From Perca fluviatilis (Eukaryota > Chordata > Actinopteri > Perciformes > Percidae): DNA of 64,000 nucleotides. Below are positions 22,266 to 34,822 of the stretch, piece after piece (position 1 is the stretch's first letter; each line of letters opens with the position of its first letter). Made by a program: the position numbers and the translations under genes. The notes beneath the pieces were generated by a model. That model was not told the DNA's origin. It saw only the letters and a list, made by a program, of their open reading frames with translations, and searched no databases. The stretch spans positions 15,201,224 to 15,265,223 of the forward strand of contig NC_053114.1 of NCBI RefSeq assembly GCF_010015445.1, read 5' to 3'.

Positions 22266-24300
22266 TCAGACCCACAGTTTATTTACAGAGATTTTAATTT
22301 TCCATTTATAAGACAAGACATTAAGATAAGCTATCATCATAAGGTACAAATATGTACAGAAAGATAAGGAATACTGGAAAAAAAGAAAACCAACCAAATC
22401 CAAAATGTGCATCATAGTGTGTTTAAGCATAGATAGGACAGACCACTAGCCTGGAAGCCAAACAAATCTGCCAACTCATGTTTCATTTGCTCTGGCAGAT
22501 GCGTCTCCCCCAGAGACCCTAGAACCCTACAAAGAGCCATGTGGGGTCAAAGCTTTTGACTATAAATTCTCACTCATACGACAATGTTTCTCTTCACTCC
22601 TTGATCACCTTTCACATCCGTTCTCTGATTTGACTTTGGTAGACCTTTTTTGTAGAATTAGATGAAGCGAGTTGAAGTGAAGTCAGCACAACAAAAAGGT
22701 GATTGACAAAAAGCAGAGAATACTGAAAATCACAGACTGATGACACAAAGCAGTTTAAGAGTAGCTGAGGGCAGAATTTTTCTGTTGGGGTCAAACGCGT
22801 ATTGCATTTGAATTTTAAATTAAACACAAATCTGTTTGATTGATGTCTTCTGAGGTGAGCTATTCATATTTGGTATTTAACAGTGGATGAGTAAAACTAG
22901 TAGAATCATACAGTACACAGAGGGCACTGTTTATACATCTTTTTTGCAATATAAAGGATTCCAGCATAATAGGCCTTTTAAATCAGAGCACACAAACACA
23001 CAGCCTTTCAGTTATTGATCTGGGTTTGAATCATTTATACAACAGACTCCAAGTCCTATCAATATGGTTGCATAACTGCTTTATATGCACCTCAGGGGTA
23101 AATTTTAAAGGAGCTAGAGCAAAAGAGGCCAATCATTTCTATCACTTCAACTGTGCCTATTGAGTGTCAGCCTTTTCGATTGGCTGGTTTCATTCCACTG
23201 GTCATCCCTGCAGGCACTTTGATAAGTAAATGAATCTAATAGTCTACTACCAAAAGGTACTTTTACTGCCACACATACCGCTGCCAGTGTTGTATTACTT
23301 TAGATTGGTTATTACAAATAATAATGTAATAATATTAAGTAGTATTAAGAGTAGCCTATTATATTACACACACAACCAGCTAAGCAGAGGTCTACTTAGC
23401 TGTGAGTGAAAAGACCTGTGTGAGCATACAGGGCCTTTAAATGCCCAAATATGCTGCTGCACCACTGTTGCTCATGTAGCATTTCATAAACAGGCTAGAC
23501 TGTCGTGTTGCTTTGATTGAATTTGAAAGGTGGGAGCATCTGTTGAAGTTAAATATTTTTCAACTTGAGTAAAATAATTTGTGCTTTATGGCCTATGGCT
23601 GTGCCAAACAGAGAGAAGAGGAGAGAAACTGAAGGAGTTATTTTTTTAAGTTTGCCGCTGATTGATCTACACACACAGCATGCAGGCTTCAACTCGCCAG
23701 CTTCATTCATAAAACAAGGAAGTACTCTTAAATTGATTTATGACCATTTTAGGACCAGGGGAAACCATTTCTCCTTGTTTGATAATATTAAAAGTAAGGT
23801 TAGGCTTTGCTGCCGGCTTCCCAACTCATTTTAAAAAGACGGAGAGAAAAGAGTACTAGTTCCTTCAAAATAGTTTGTGCTAACATGCATGTTGTGAATT
23901 GATGTCTTGACTGTGTTCATTTGGTATTTGTGAGCTTGGCTACAAGGCTGTAAGGCTGTTAGGCTGCTGGCTGTGCTAAAGATTTGCTTGTGGTTTTGTC
24001 TTCACATTTGTTGGCTGCTAATTTTTGCTCTTCTGCTATCCAGCTATGAAGCATCTGTATTGGTATTATTTGGAAGTAGTTAGTTAGTTACTTTGTGGGG
24101 GCTTTTTTTTTATATTGGCTTTAGGGATATGACTTTTGACTTGCACACACTGTTCTGTTTGAGTTAACTAACTGAACTACTACTAGCAAAAAAGCAACTA
24201 AACTTTATGTGAAATAGCAAATTTAATACAAACAGTAAATGTATATGCAAATGTATACAAAGACTAGCATACATATGCTAACAATCAGTCAATGAACTAC
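22266..24300. other. No gene seen
   Basis: No inverted-end element, RNA gene or splice-bounded exon was recognised. 23560-23840 has an open frame of 89 codons without domain features. Confidence 0.55.
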
Positions 24301-24304
24301 TTAA

Positions 24305-25422
24305 AGGGGTGATAGAATGCAAAAACGATTTTACCTTGTCACAGTTCGGTGGGTAAATAGGACATACATAGAAGCTCAAAATCCCATTGACACCCCTTTA
24401 CTATGAAAATATTATATTTTGAAACTGCCGCTGAAAACGGGCGAATCTCAACAAAGCTGGAAGTTGACGTCAACCTCCCAAAAACCGGAACCTTTGTCAG
24501 CCCTTGGGTGTATCAAGAGAACGGTCATGCCCCAACATTTACATAGGCTACACAACTGACCTGAGATCAGGTAGTCTTCTGAATCTAGCTAGGTCACGCA
24601 GATCTCTAGCTAGGTCACGCAGGCTCTATCAATGGGACTCGCGGACAAGCGGCGTTTATTTCCCCAATCGTTTGTTTAAATAACTCAACACATTATAATT
24701 ACACACATTAAAAGATTAACTGAAACCTGTGGTAAGAGATTGCTGGCATAACAAGCTCGCTGACCGCGCTCTCACTCACATACACCGGGCATTTAGCTAG
24801 CAGGAAGAGGGGAGTTGCAGGCCCTGGAGCTCTGTCAGGGCAGGGGCATTTGGTTGTCATTAGACCAAGAGACGGTGACTTTGCGCGGGTATGGAGTGCA
24901 GTGGGCTGCCAGTCGTGACGGAGCTCCAAGTACCTCATAGCAGGCCTGGGTCTGTGAAGGAAGGCAGGCCGGACGGCGAGGCAGCAACACAGGCAGCACC
25001 GGCGCTGAACTCCGACACACAGTCGGACAAAATTTGCAATTAGCCATCCATTTTCGTAAAGCGGCCCATATTTGAGCTTTACATAGTTGATTTCTCGCAT
25101 AAAAAAGTTTCAAAAGTGAATTTTGTAATGGAATAGCCCGATAAACAATGTATAACTTTGCAGTGTCTGAAATATGAGAGTCTCCCATGTGTTTCTATGT
25201 AGTTTGCTCAAACCAATCAGCACATAGCTCATTCGGAATATTAATGAGCATACCATATTTGGAAGAAAAGCTCTTGTTCCAAATGGAGCCATATTCACAG
25301 GGTAGTTAAGGGCCTAATAAAATAGCATTCAGGCAATTTTCAGCCCAACCAATGTTACATACCCTATTAGGAGACCTTAAGGAACAGTGTAAAATACCCT
25401 ATATAATCATTCTATCACCCCT
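24305..25422. mobile_element. TTAA-flanked MITE, AGGGGTGATAGAATG family
   Basis: 1,118 bp with a perfect 15-bp inverted end AGGGGTGATAGAATG, and TTAA at 24301-24304 and 25423-25426. The interior is not palindromic. Minus-strand reading frames of 117-130 codons inside it (about 24708-25188) overlap in different frames and show no recognisable domain, so I do not call a gene. Confidence 0.85.
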
Positions 25423-25426
25423 TTAA

Positions 25427-26379
25427 GTACACTTAAGAGGTCTGAGAGGCTCTTAAGACTTCATAATTAACTGGTCGTCAATACAGAGACCTTTGGACTC
25501 TCGTCAAGAGATCACACCTTCTCTACTGCAATTCTACTACTCTTACTTCTACGACTACTGCCACAAATTATAATAATACAAATTATAATTGTTCAATCCT
25601 TAAAATAATGCTGGTTTTCTGCTGTCATTGCTTTGTCATTGTTTGTTTGTCTGGGTGAGTAATTTTCCCTTGAGGTGATAATAAAGCCAAGCGGACGAGG
25701 TTGTAAACCCATGGCGATGTGTTATATAAAAAACCCATACATACATTTTCGATATCACGCTGCTGAGTAAGACTCATTTTTATTGACTCAGACACGTTGA
25801 AACAATAGTGGCTCCACTAAAGTTAACCTTCTAGGAACTTGTCATCATCCTTAGGAACCAACAAAGTGAAACAAACGGTGACTGTTTCAGGTGTGTTGTT
25901 TGAAGTAGCTTCCAGCTGCGTGACAGAGCTTTTTATCAGGTCTAAAGCCGCTGTAATAAACTGGACCACTGAGCGTGACCATCCCTGAAGCCTGGGATGG
26001 AGTTCATCAGCATGCACCGACTGCTACAGTCTGTTTAAGTTATGGCATATGGAAGGCTTTTGTAGACTGGAGGATTGGCATTGGCTTGTACTCAACTGCA
26101 GGGCTGCTTCTATGGTGTTACCATGGTGACGGAGGAGGGAAAAAGCAGCAGGTCCTGATAATCAGAGATAAAGTAGAGCTCTAAAAACCATGGGACACAA
26201 GAAGATTAAAACTAAAGTAACTCTGACAAGGATCTAAAATATGGGTCCTATATATTTGTGTGCCTGGAAAGAAGTATTACATTCTTTAACCTAGTATGTT
26301 TATGTATCCCTTATTCAATGTACATTCCTACAAATAAGTTAACATTTATTTTGAAGCAACTCTAGATTGTAAACTGAGC

Positions 26380-26380
<1 letters not shown>
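25427..26380. other. No gene seen
   Basis: Unique-looking sequence between a MITE and the LINE tail; short frames only. Confidence 0.55.
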
Positions 26381-26416
<36 letters not shown>

Positions 26417-26910
26417 CTTTATTCATCCCAAGGGAAATTTTAGGCATCCAGTAGCTTAGACAACCATAACACAACAAACATATAAACACATATATCTCAC
26501 ATACATAAAAATCACTCACAGAAAATTAGGTATAAAAATCACTCACAGAGATTTAAAGAGTTAAAGGTGCTAAGGTAGACAGTGTGCAATGGTGGTAGTG
26601 CAAATGAGAACAGTGTAGGGACTGATCAGTGCAATAGCTTATTAAATATTAACTATGACTATGAAAAGACAAGAATGTAAACCTAATAGAATTAGAATTG
26701 CTTGATGGAAAATAAATAATATACGTTAAGAACAATATATTACAGGGAATAAGTTATAAGATGTATATGTTATGACAGAAGTCTCTGTCACTGAACATGC
26801 TCCTCTGTTTAAAGAACGTGTTGTGTAGTGGGTGTCCATGATCGCCAGCATCCTATTCATGGTCCGTTTCTCTGCAGTTGTGAGTGACTCCAGCTCAATG
26901 CCAACAACTT
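26381..26910 (-). mobile_element. LINE 3' end with (ATCT)n tail
   Basis: Read on the minus strand, a short coding remnant (RMLAIMDTHYTTRSLNRG-like) at about 26800-26900 is followed by an untranslated tail. It ends TTCCCTTGGGATGAATAAAGT and a TATC repeat. This tail is typical of a common fish LINE group, though the exact clade is uncertain. It is 5'-truncated. Confidence 0.6.
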
Positions 26911-26984
26911 AGAAAAAACTTAAACACTGCAAACACTTAACTACTTTATAATCAGAGTCAAGACATGTTTTGAGTTTGCTTTAA

Positions 26985-27641
26985 AGTGCCCATGTTATAC
27001 TTATTTCATGTTCATAATTGTATTTTGAGGTTGTACCAGAATAGGTTTACATGGTTTAATTTTCAAAAAACACCATATATTTGTTGCTGCACATTGCTGC
27101 AGCTCCTCTTTTCACATTGTGTGTTCAGGTCTCTGTCTTAGCTACAGAGTGAGGAATCTCACTTCTATCCCATCTTTGTTGCACATGCGCAGTAGCTAGG
27201 CAAGGATCACATCAGCTAGCTGTTTGTTTCTTCAACTTCGGTCAGTACAAGGCAGGATTAGCCGGGAGAGTTATTCTAAACGAGAGCGCACTTCCAACTT
27301 TGTGTGGAATACCTGCATAACAGGGACATGTAAGTAGTTCTTTTGTAGATTATGTTGAACTAGTGTGTGTTGTAGTAGTTTTTTGCCATTGAGAATGAGC
27401 TAGCATGCTAGCGCTAGCATGCTAAGGTTAGCCACCTCGTCTCGGCTACTGACGTAGAAAGCCCTGCAGATTTTGACCAGCTCACTCGGAGACTGAAGGC
27501 CGAAGACATTCAGAAACCTGTATCTCACTCAAAACAGCATAGATGTTTTTTGTTCCAAGTTTGTATGCGTGTGGAAGCACCAGAGACACAAAATAACACC
27601 CCAAAACCCAGAAAAAGTGTTTTTTTCATAATATGGGCACT
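26985..27641 (+). mobile_element. TTAA-flanked MITE (AGTGCCCATATTATG family, subtype A)
   Basis: 657 bp, same orientation and interior as the copy at 7770-8471: GCACATGCGCAGTAGCT, a GCTAGC palindrome near 27403, then GAGACTGAAGGC before the right end. TTAA flanks both sides (26981-26984, 27642-27645). Confidence 0.9.
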
Positions 27642-27645
27642 TTAA

Positions 27646-29183
27646 AATGTGTTTAATGTCACAATGACATTTTGGCATTGCCTGACATTACTGGAGTTAG
27701 ACAAAAGTCACAGTGAAGTACACAAAACCCCCAAACAAGTAATACCAGGGCCAAAATCTCCGATGATACTAAAATGTTTAATTAATAAAAGCAGCAAATT
27801 TATCACACAGAAGGGAGCAAGGTACCATGATTTAAAAAGAATACATGTTCATCATCATCATCAAAAGATTTGTCTTTGATGTGAAACATTTCTTTTTACT
27901 ATTCTCATTTAATTTCTTCATCACATGTATAAGGAATAACTCCAAATGATGAACAGCCATCATTCCCCTTTTGGGTTGTGTTTCTTCTTCTCTGAACTAA
28001 CGAGGTGAATGCTGCATACAACAGCAGCGAGCATCAAAGAATGAATCCACTAAGAGGTGGTTTGTGCCCAAAACATGGAAAAAACATTCCTCTTCTTAAT
28101 GAGGTACAATGTAGAATTACAATTTCATATGATTCTATATCATAGTTTGTATATGCAAAACAATGCTGGGTCTCAAATCGCGTACCTCCGTACTTACACT
28201 TGCTATTTTTAATGGAGATGTGTAGTCACCCAATCTTGTCGAAATGGCGGCCAAGGAAGCTGCAGGGTAGATGCTAGATCGTGGTTACCGATAACTGGTT
28301 TAATCACCACCTCGCGTGAAACAGGGCACACACACAAGCAAGAAACAAAGCCCGTTCATTTTGTAATAAAATTGAAGTGAGAAAACACAGCATTGTTTTC
28401 AGTATTCATGCTAGCATCAATAAAATATATTTTAAGTATTGGTATTAGGACTTAGTATTGGTAGTAGCAAGGGTTAAAGTGCGTTCCGGCACATTCGATA
28501 TAAGTACAGTTATCAAATTGGCAGTTTCATACATCAGTTTTCTAGTTTGTTTAAAATAACGCCAAATATCAAACAACATTCCAGTGTGTCCCCTATTCAC
28601 TCTCAGCTGCGCACCGATGGAGTCCATGCCATAGACTGTATAAAACTGGTCCATGCACAAGGCGACTGTCTGTTGTTTGTTCATTATGTCTGTAATAAAA
28701 TAGAGGACAGTCGTGTACGATCTGGTAAAGTCAGTTGAACAGGTAAAGATCACGTTGTCGGTAGCCTACCGGTTACAAACAGGCTCGATAGTGAATTTTT
28801 TTTAGCCGAGCTGGACAGAATATTCAGTAAAAATAGATCGGTGATGCTGTTTTGTTCTCTGAAGTAAGCTGGAAGTGAACGTAGCCCTGGTGTGATTTGA
28901 GTAGTGACTGCATCGGACTCTGTTTAAAAAAAATAGCCTTTTCAATGCTTGACAGTACTTGGTCATATGTTAACTTAGGAGGCAATTTGGCCTTGTGAGC
29001 TCTGATTAATTTGGCATGCAGTTAACACACCAGTCATCATTTAACGAAAACTCAACTCCTGGCAATTGCTCCTGATGTTCTTCAACACTGTCTTGGAAGA
29101 AGGAAATAATAAGTGTGGTATAAGTGTGGTGAACTAACTTTAAAAGCGATTTTTATTTAAGTTCTATGTAGTGGATAGAGACT
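27646..29183. other. No gene seen
   Basis: 28165-28490 and the CATAGACTGTATAAAACTGG text near 28630 look like fragments of dispersed fish repeats. No element ends could be defined. Confidence 0.45.
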
Positions 29184-29187
29184 TTAA

Positions 29188-29708
29188 AGGTCCCATGGCA
29201 TGAAAATTTCACTTTATGAGGTTTTTTAACATTAATATGAGTTCCCCCAGCCTGCCTATGGTCCTCAATTGGCTTGAAATGGCGATAGGTGTAAACCGAG
29301 CCCTGGGTATCCTGCTCTGCCTTTGAGAAAATGAAAGCTCAGATGAGCTGTCCTGGAATCTTGCTTGTTATGAGGTCATAACAAGCGAGGTTACCTCCCC
29401 TTTCTCTGCTTTGCCCGCCCAGAGAATTTGGCCAACCCATGAGAGAGAGACATCATGGCTTTCAAACGATATAAGTGGCAGTTGGTCAAGGCCACACCCC
29501 CACCCTCCACCTTGCCCCGCCCTCTCTCCTCCTCAATAGCTACAGACACAGAAATGGCACATACTAAGGAAAGCTCATTGTGGGACTGGCTCTAGTGACT
29601 GTAATTCTGCACCAAGGCTGAATTTCAGGAAAGAGACTTCAGATACAGTATTAGGGGACCACTAAGGTCTATATAAAAGCATCCAAAGAGCACCATGTCA
29701 TGGGACCT
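29188..29708. mobile_element. TTAA-flanked MITE, AGGTCCCATG family, complete copy
   Basis: 521 bp with near-identical ends: AGGTCCCATGGCATG at the left and, as reverse complement, AGGTCCCATGACATG at the right. Both sides are flanked by TTAA (29184-29187, 29709-29712). No transposase coding is present, so it is non-autonomous. A TTAA target is the signature of piggyBac-type transposases. Confidence 0.85.
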
Positions 29709-29712
29709 TTAA

Positions 29713-30419
29713 AGTAGTAAGAAACTTTAAAGTGTTACATTTGAGATTGAAATTAGGTATGGTGTTAGCCCCTCTTCCCAGATGTTAGGGTTCCCCCACC
29801 TGCCAGATCCCACTTTTACCCCTGGGTAGTAGTATAGTATCGGCCTATCACTAAATCTACAGTTTGTTTGCATGGGCATGCAGCGACAGTGATTTTTTTT
29901 TCAAGCAGATAAAAATTATGTCATTCTTATCTATTTTTACAGCACACAATAAAAAAAGTCATAGTCATGGTTCAACACATCCTTATAACCAAATGGCATT
30001 AAAGCTCAATTTCCAAAGAGCCCATATGTTCCGTTTTCTGGGTGAAGACGGGCTGTCAAGGTTGGATGTGCGACATTCGATTTTAAATATGAGACTGAAT
30101 GTAGTTTTTCAATGCGTTCTCATGAAGTGGTTGTATGATATCGTACGAACACTTATGCACAAACAATTTGTACGATATCCTAAGAAATGACGGCAACCCC
30201 CGGCCAGTCACGTGACAACCGGTCACATGACGGTTACGTTAAGCCGTCTTTGCAGTTAATCTAGCCGAGAAAATTTGAAAACCCTGTGTTTTAAGATCCG
30301 CCCTGACCACCTCCCTGTGTGAACCACAGCGCTCTTATAAAGCTGCAGACACTATAGTGCGTGCAGCAATAAATACGCGGAAGCATACAAATTACAGTGC
30401 ATTATTTCCGTAGCTATTG
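29713..30419. other. No gene seen; short inverted repeat only
   Basis: GATATCGTAC near 30137 and GTACGATATC near 30170 form a short inverted pair belonging to a common fish repeat type. Otherwise unremarkable. Confidence 0.5.
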
Positions 30420-30915
30420 GCGCCTACCCACTGCTAGTACCAACTCGGCTCGGCCGCGGCGGCCCGTCCTCCTTTTTCCATTGCAGATTTAGTACCGCCT
30501 CATACGTGAGGCGAGCATGGCTGGTCGTCATAGCGGCGCCGCAGGAAACTGCCGTGACCTAACGTGACACACACACACAGAATGTCGAAGGTGTGTTGTT
30601 TTTGCCAAACTGGAGGCAGCAAAAAAAAAAAACACAGCTGGCTAACCTATTTAAAAATGTTTGTTCAGGACACCCCTGTCTGTCGCTGGCAATGATGACG
30701 CAGTGATTAGTGACGATTCTCTCCGACCAATCAGTAGTCTGCAGGTTTTCACCTTTTGGTATCGCCTCAGCTCGCTTGGAACCTCGACGGAGGTGATACT
30801 AAAAAAAAAAAGTTCCTGTTGGCAGGTATCAGGGACTTTTTTTCATAATGGAAAACCAAAAAAGGCGAGTAGAGTTGAGGCGAGTCGAGCAGGTACCATG
30901 TAATGGAAAAATGCC
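30420..30915. mobile_element. Imperfect foldback repeat, GAGTCGAGCAGGTACC family
   Basis: CTAGTACCAACTCGGCTCGGCC at the left and GGCGAGTCGAGCAGGTACCATG at the right are roughly inverted, each followed or preceded by TTCCATT/AATGGAAA. Boundaries are approximate and no target duplication is seen. Confidence 0.55.
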
Positions 30916-32926
30916 ATATATGTACAAATGGTTCATGAGATCGGCCTGAGTTTTTGGAGTTACTGTTGCTAAGCTTTTAAAGAGTGGACAGTTTTATACA
31001 ATACAGATAATAAACTGTAACCTCAGAATACTTCCTATTACTTGGGTCAACAACACCATTTGTATTTAAAAACCCATGCATGGCTAGATTCATGGAAGAT
31101 AAACAAAGGCGATCTTTATTGAATGTACAAAATCCTTTAAAAATAACAGTGCTGTTATATAAATACATTGTACAGCTGTTTAATTTACAGAACCCATTCT
31201 TTACTGTGAGCAATGTCCCTCGGTGCAACAGCTCTGCAGAACATCTACACCATCACTAACTCTTTTTTTTGACTGCGTTCTGTCACTAATCGCCTCCTGG
31301 GTAGACAAAACTGAATTATTCAGATGTTGCATAATGGGGTGCACTGAACATCAGGGAACACAGATACTAAGAGAGAGGTGAGGCGAGACAAAAAGACAAC
31401 ATTCATTAAAAGCTAAAGAGATCAGTGCTGATCGGCTGAAAGCCCAGAAGAACGTGCCAGTCCAGAAATACTCATTGTGTTACACCACCAAAGAAACCAT
31501 GGAAATCCAAGACATTGGAATGGCAATTATGTAATCATGCCAGAATTAGAATAACAAAGAAAGAAAAAAAAGACAGTAAAAAGAAACATACAGGTCCAAG
31601 GTCTATGGTTGCACATATAATTCACACAGAAAGTGGGGGAAATATCAAAGTAGGTTGTTATTTACCATATTTTACAAAGGCATTAGAGTCAGGGTTGGCC
31701 TCGGCCTAAGACTTCAGGGATAACGTTCTATGTCCCAACACATGAATAATGTAATGCAAGTGGTTTGAAATTGCCAATGATTTATGATGGGTCTCTACGT
31801 TTCAAGTTGACTATTAAGTGCCTCTAGAGGGCATACACTAAATGAAATTTTTTCAGATTTTTTCAGTCAATTTTATCATTTGATCCGATTACAGGATACT
31901 TGAGTCCTGTATTGGTATGAAAACATCTAAAATCGAGTCAGGCAAATCATTGAGTTTTCATTCAACAGAAACATGCTCTTAGTGCTGGAATGATACGTTA
32001 CTTGATCTCAAATGTGAGGATTTGCTGCTCTCTTTTATACATTTTTGTTTTACTAAATATCTATGTTTTGGCATTTTGGTCAAGCAAAAAGCAATTTAAA
32101 GACCTCACCTTGTGCACTAGGAAATTATATGAGCATTCCTCTGACATTTTAAAGTCTAAACAATTAAGTTATTTAAAAAAAAAATCAACCGCTTAATCTA
32201 CAATGAAACATTCGTTAATTGCAGCCCTAAATGCTATACCAAATTTTAAATGGTAATTTAATTGCTAATTGATAAGGGATCAACAATGAAATTATACAAA
32301 AGCAGTCACTGGTTCACTGCTGCTGATGTTGTTACTGTTTGCCATGTTGCCTGTAGTTTAATTTAACTAGTTATTTGATTCAAATACAACAATAAATGCT
32401 ATGGACTTTTGATTCTATTGCAATAAGTTCAGAATCTTGTTAAGAATTTAATTATTTATTGATTACGTGAATAGTCAGAGTGGTCCTCTGACTGTGGCAA
32501 CAGCAGTTCTGCATTACAAGATACCTTGTACATAATCTTCAATGGGACTTGAAGTAGAGGTTGTTTGTTTTTTAATGCACTTGGACCATATTTTCAAATG
32601 TTTGAGTCAATCAGCATCAAACCAGACTTCTTCTGGGAATGCAATTCCCTCCATTGCCCGACTAATCTCACTAAAAGTCTCACCACAGTCCAACTAATAC
32701 CCATTGTCAAGATGATGTTTGCTATTATGTGTGTGATAGATGTTTGTGGTCAGAATAGAAGATACAATGTCACAGTCTACTCACAAGTCTTAGGGTTTAA
32801 TATTTGCAATAACATGTTGTATTTATTTTGTTAAAATTTTGCCACAAATCCAAAGTACAACCCTCAAACCCTTAATTAAGATGGATTGAATTTAACAATG
32901 TTCCTACTCAATGCATTATCAAAAAT
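30916..32926. other. No gene seen
   Basis: AT-rich sequence with no recognisable exon or repeat structure on either strand. Confidence 0.55.
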
Positions 32927-32930
32927 GTAA

Positions 32931-33424
32931 AGGTCCCATGGCATGAAAATTTCACTTTATGAGGTTTTTTAACATTAATATGTGTTCCCCCAGCCTGCCT
33001 ATGGTGCCCCAGTGGTTAGAAATGGTGATAGGTGTAAACCGAGCCCTGGGTATCCTGCTCTGCCTTTGAGAAAATGAAAGCTCAGATGGGCCGATCTGGA
33101 ATCTTCTCCTTATGAGGTCATAAGGAGCAAGGTTACCTCCCCTTTCTCTGCTTTGCCCGCCCAGAGAATTTGGCCCACCCATGAGAGAGAGACATCATGG
33201 CTTTCAAACAAGCAAAGTGGCAGTTGGTCAAGGCCACACCCCCACCCCTCAATAGCTACAGACACCGAAATGGCACATACTAAGAAAAGCTCATTGTAGG
33301 ACTGGCTTTAGTGGCTGTAATTCTGCACCAAGGCTGAATTTCAGAAAAGAGACTTAAGATACAGTATTAGGGGACCACTAAGGCCTATATAAAAGCATCC
33401 AAAGAGCACCATGTCATGGGACCT
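32931..33424. mobile_element. MITE, AGGTCCCATG family, second copy
   Basis: 494-bp copy clearly homologous to the one at 29188-29708 along its length, with an internal deletion of roughly 30 bases near the CCTCCACC-type stretch. The right flank is TTAA (33425-33428) and the left is GTAA, a probable later change. Confidence 0.85.
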
Positions 33425-33918
33425 TTAAAAATGTAGCTGAAATGTGAAAGGATTACAAATAAGGAGAGAGATAGCTCATCTGCTTCTTTTCTCTTGCCTG
33501 ACTTATTTATTTACAGGGGAAATGATCCAAAATGGATGAGCTGAGATAAATGAAGATTTATTAACAAGGAAAGGAAATTGTTGTCAGTGTGTATTTTTTT
33601 TCGATCGTAGCCCAGAGATAGATGATGTGTGAAGATGTGTATGCATAAACCATTTCAGAAAAGAATCTCAGGCAGTTTTATTAAACCATCGTGGATGCAT
33701 AATGTCAGCTGGCATGCTCTTTTCTGAACCAACAAACAACACTGCTTGTATAAATTTCAAAACAACCTCGCTGCTGCATCATTTTGCATGCCAGCTTCTA
33801 TCTGAATCATCAGCATTCTGCATGACATATGGAGGGCTTTGCCACAGCCACTTATTATCTCGTTCAGATGGAGAAAATCACAGGATATAACATGTTGAGA
33901 GCAATTTAGGTGTCTTAC

Positions 33919-33993
33919 CTCGTCTTGGTAGATGAAGAAAAGCATGATAGACAGAATCTCCAGGCAGAAGATGAGCAAGAGGAGGATGAAGAA
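33919..33993 (-). CDS. tspan4: Tetraspanin exon encoding TM3
   Basis: This 75-bp exon encodes 25 residues, beginning FFILLLLIFC and ending FFIYQDE. It is a single hydrophobic helix matching the third transmembrane segment of tetraspanins and the usual length of this exon in TSPAN4/TSPAN9. On the minus strand it follows a pyrimidine-rich tract ending CATCCACAG and is followed by a GTAAGA donor, so both splice sites look functional. Reading starts in phase 0 at TTC, which fits the phase-0 end of the exon at 55476-55667. Tetraspanins are four-pass membrane proteins that organise integrins and other receptors in membrane microdomains. The helix is closer to TSPAN4 than TSPAN9 as I recall those proteins, but the paralogue is not certain. 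The next exons (large extracellular loop, TM4) were not found between 1 and 33918. Confidence 0.85.
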
Positions 33994-34719
33994 CTGTGGA
34001 TGCACAAACGGAAGAGAGAGAGAGGAGTTATTTAACACACTAACCAGTGAGTAGCAAACAAAAACAAGGGAGAATAAGCAATAAGCATCTGTATGTGAAG
34101 AATGAAGTATAACTTGAAGAGAAGGGTTAATGCAGCAGACACCAGAGAGTGTGAGGGGAATGAAAGGAGAAAAAAAAAAATAATAATAAAAGAGAATGAA
34201 ATGACCATAGTCTCAAGGAGAAGGAGTTGGCAAAGTAAGGACGATTGAAGAGAAGCTGTACATCGTTCAGCCTCAATATTTCTAACTGACAGGTCAAGAG
34301 AGCAGAGAGAGTGGATGAGGTGGGACAATCATAGCAAGTAGGACAGACTGGGAGAAGTGAAAAACTGTTTTCCTCTATATCCACTTTTGAGTGTTAAAAG
34401 AAGCCACATTTTATTCCTCACCAGTCCCCACCCACCACTCCTCTCTGGGATGAGCTACTTAATGGGTGATACATCTTCTTCCTGTGAGCCTGTGTGAGTG
34501 CTTAGAACAGTTACGAGCTCAATCACCAACCACTCTACTAGGGACATGTCTCCCACATATGGGAGTGACTGTCTAAACCAGGGAGGGGGGGAAATCATTT
34601 GAGAAACAATGGTATAATGTTCCAATGGGTCATAAAAAAAAGATCTGATGAAATGGCAGATTATCAACTGTGTCTTTAGACAAATACATCTACAGAGAAT
34701 GTGCTGCATTTTGGATCGG

Positions 34720-34822
34720 TTCAGACTAAAATAGCTCAGCAACCTCTGGGTGGATTGCCATGGAAATTGGTACAGATAACCATGATGCACAAAGTTTAAA
34801 TCTACTACTACTTTGGTAATCC
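34720..34822 (+). repeat. Fragment of an abundant teleost repeat
   Basis: GTGGATTGCCATGGAAATTGGTACAGAT...TTTGGTAATCCC matches a well-known fish interspersed sequence. It borders the foldback element at 34823. Confidence 0.55.

Noticed and set aside
24708..25188. Overlapping minus-strand frames of 117-130 codons
   Set aside because: They lie wholly within a TTAA-flanked MITE, overlap in different frames and show no domain.
25823..26017. 64-codon minus-strand frame considered as a tetraspanin large-loop exon
   Set aside because: No CCG motif, no conserved cysteines and no suitable splice sites.
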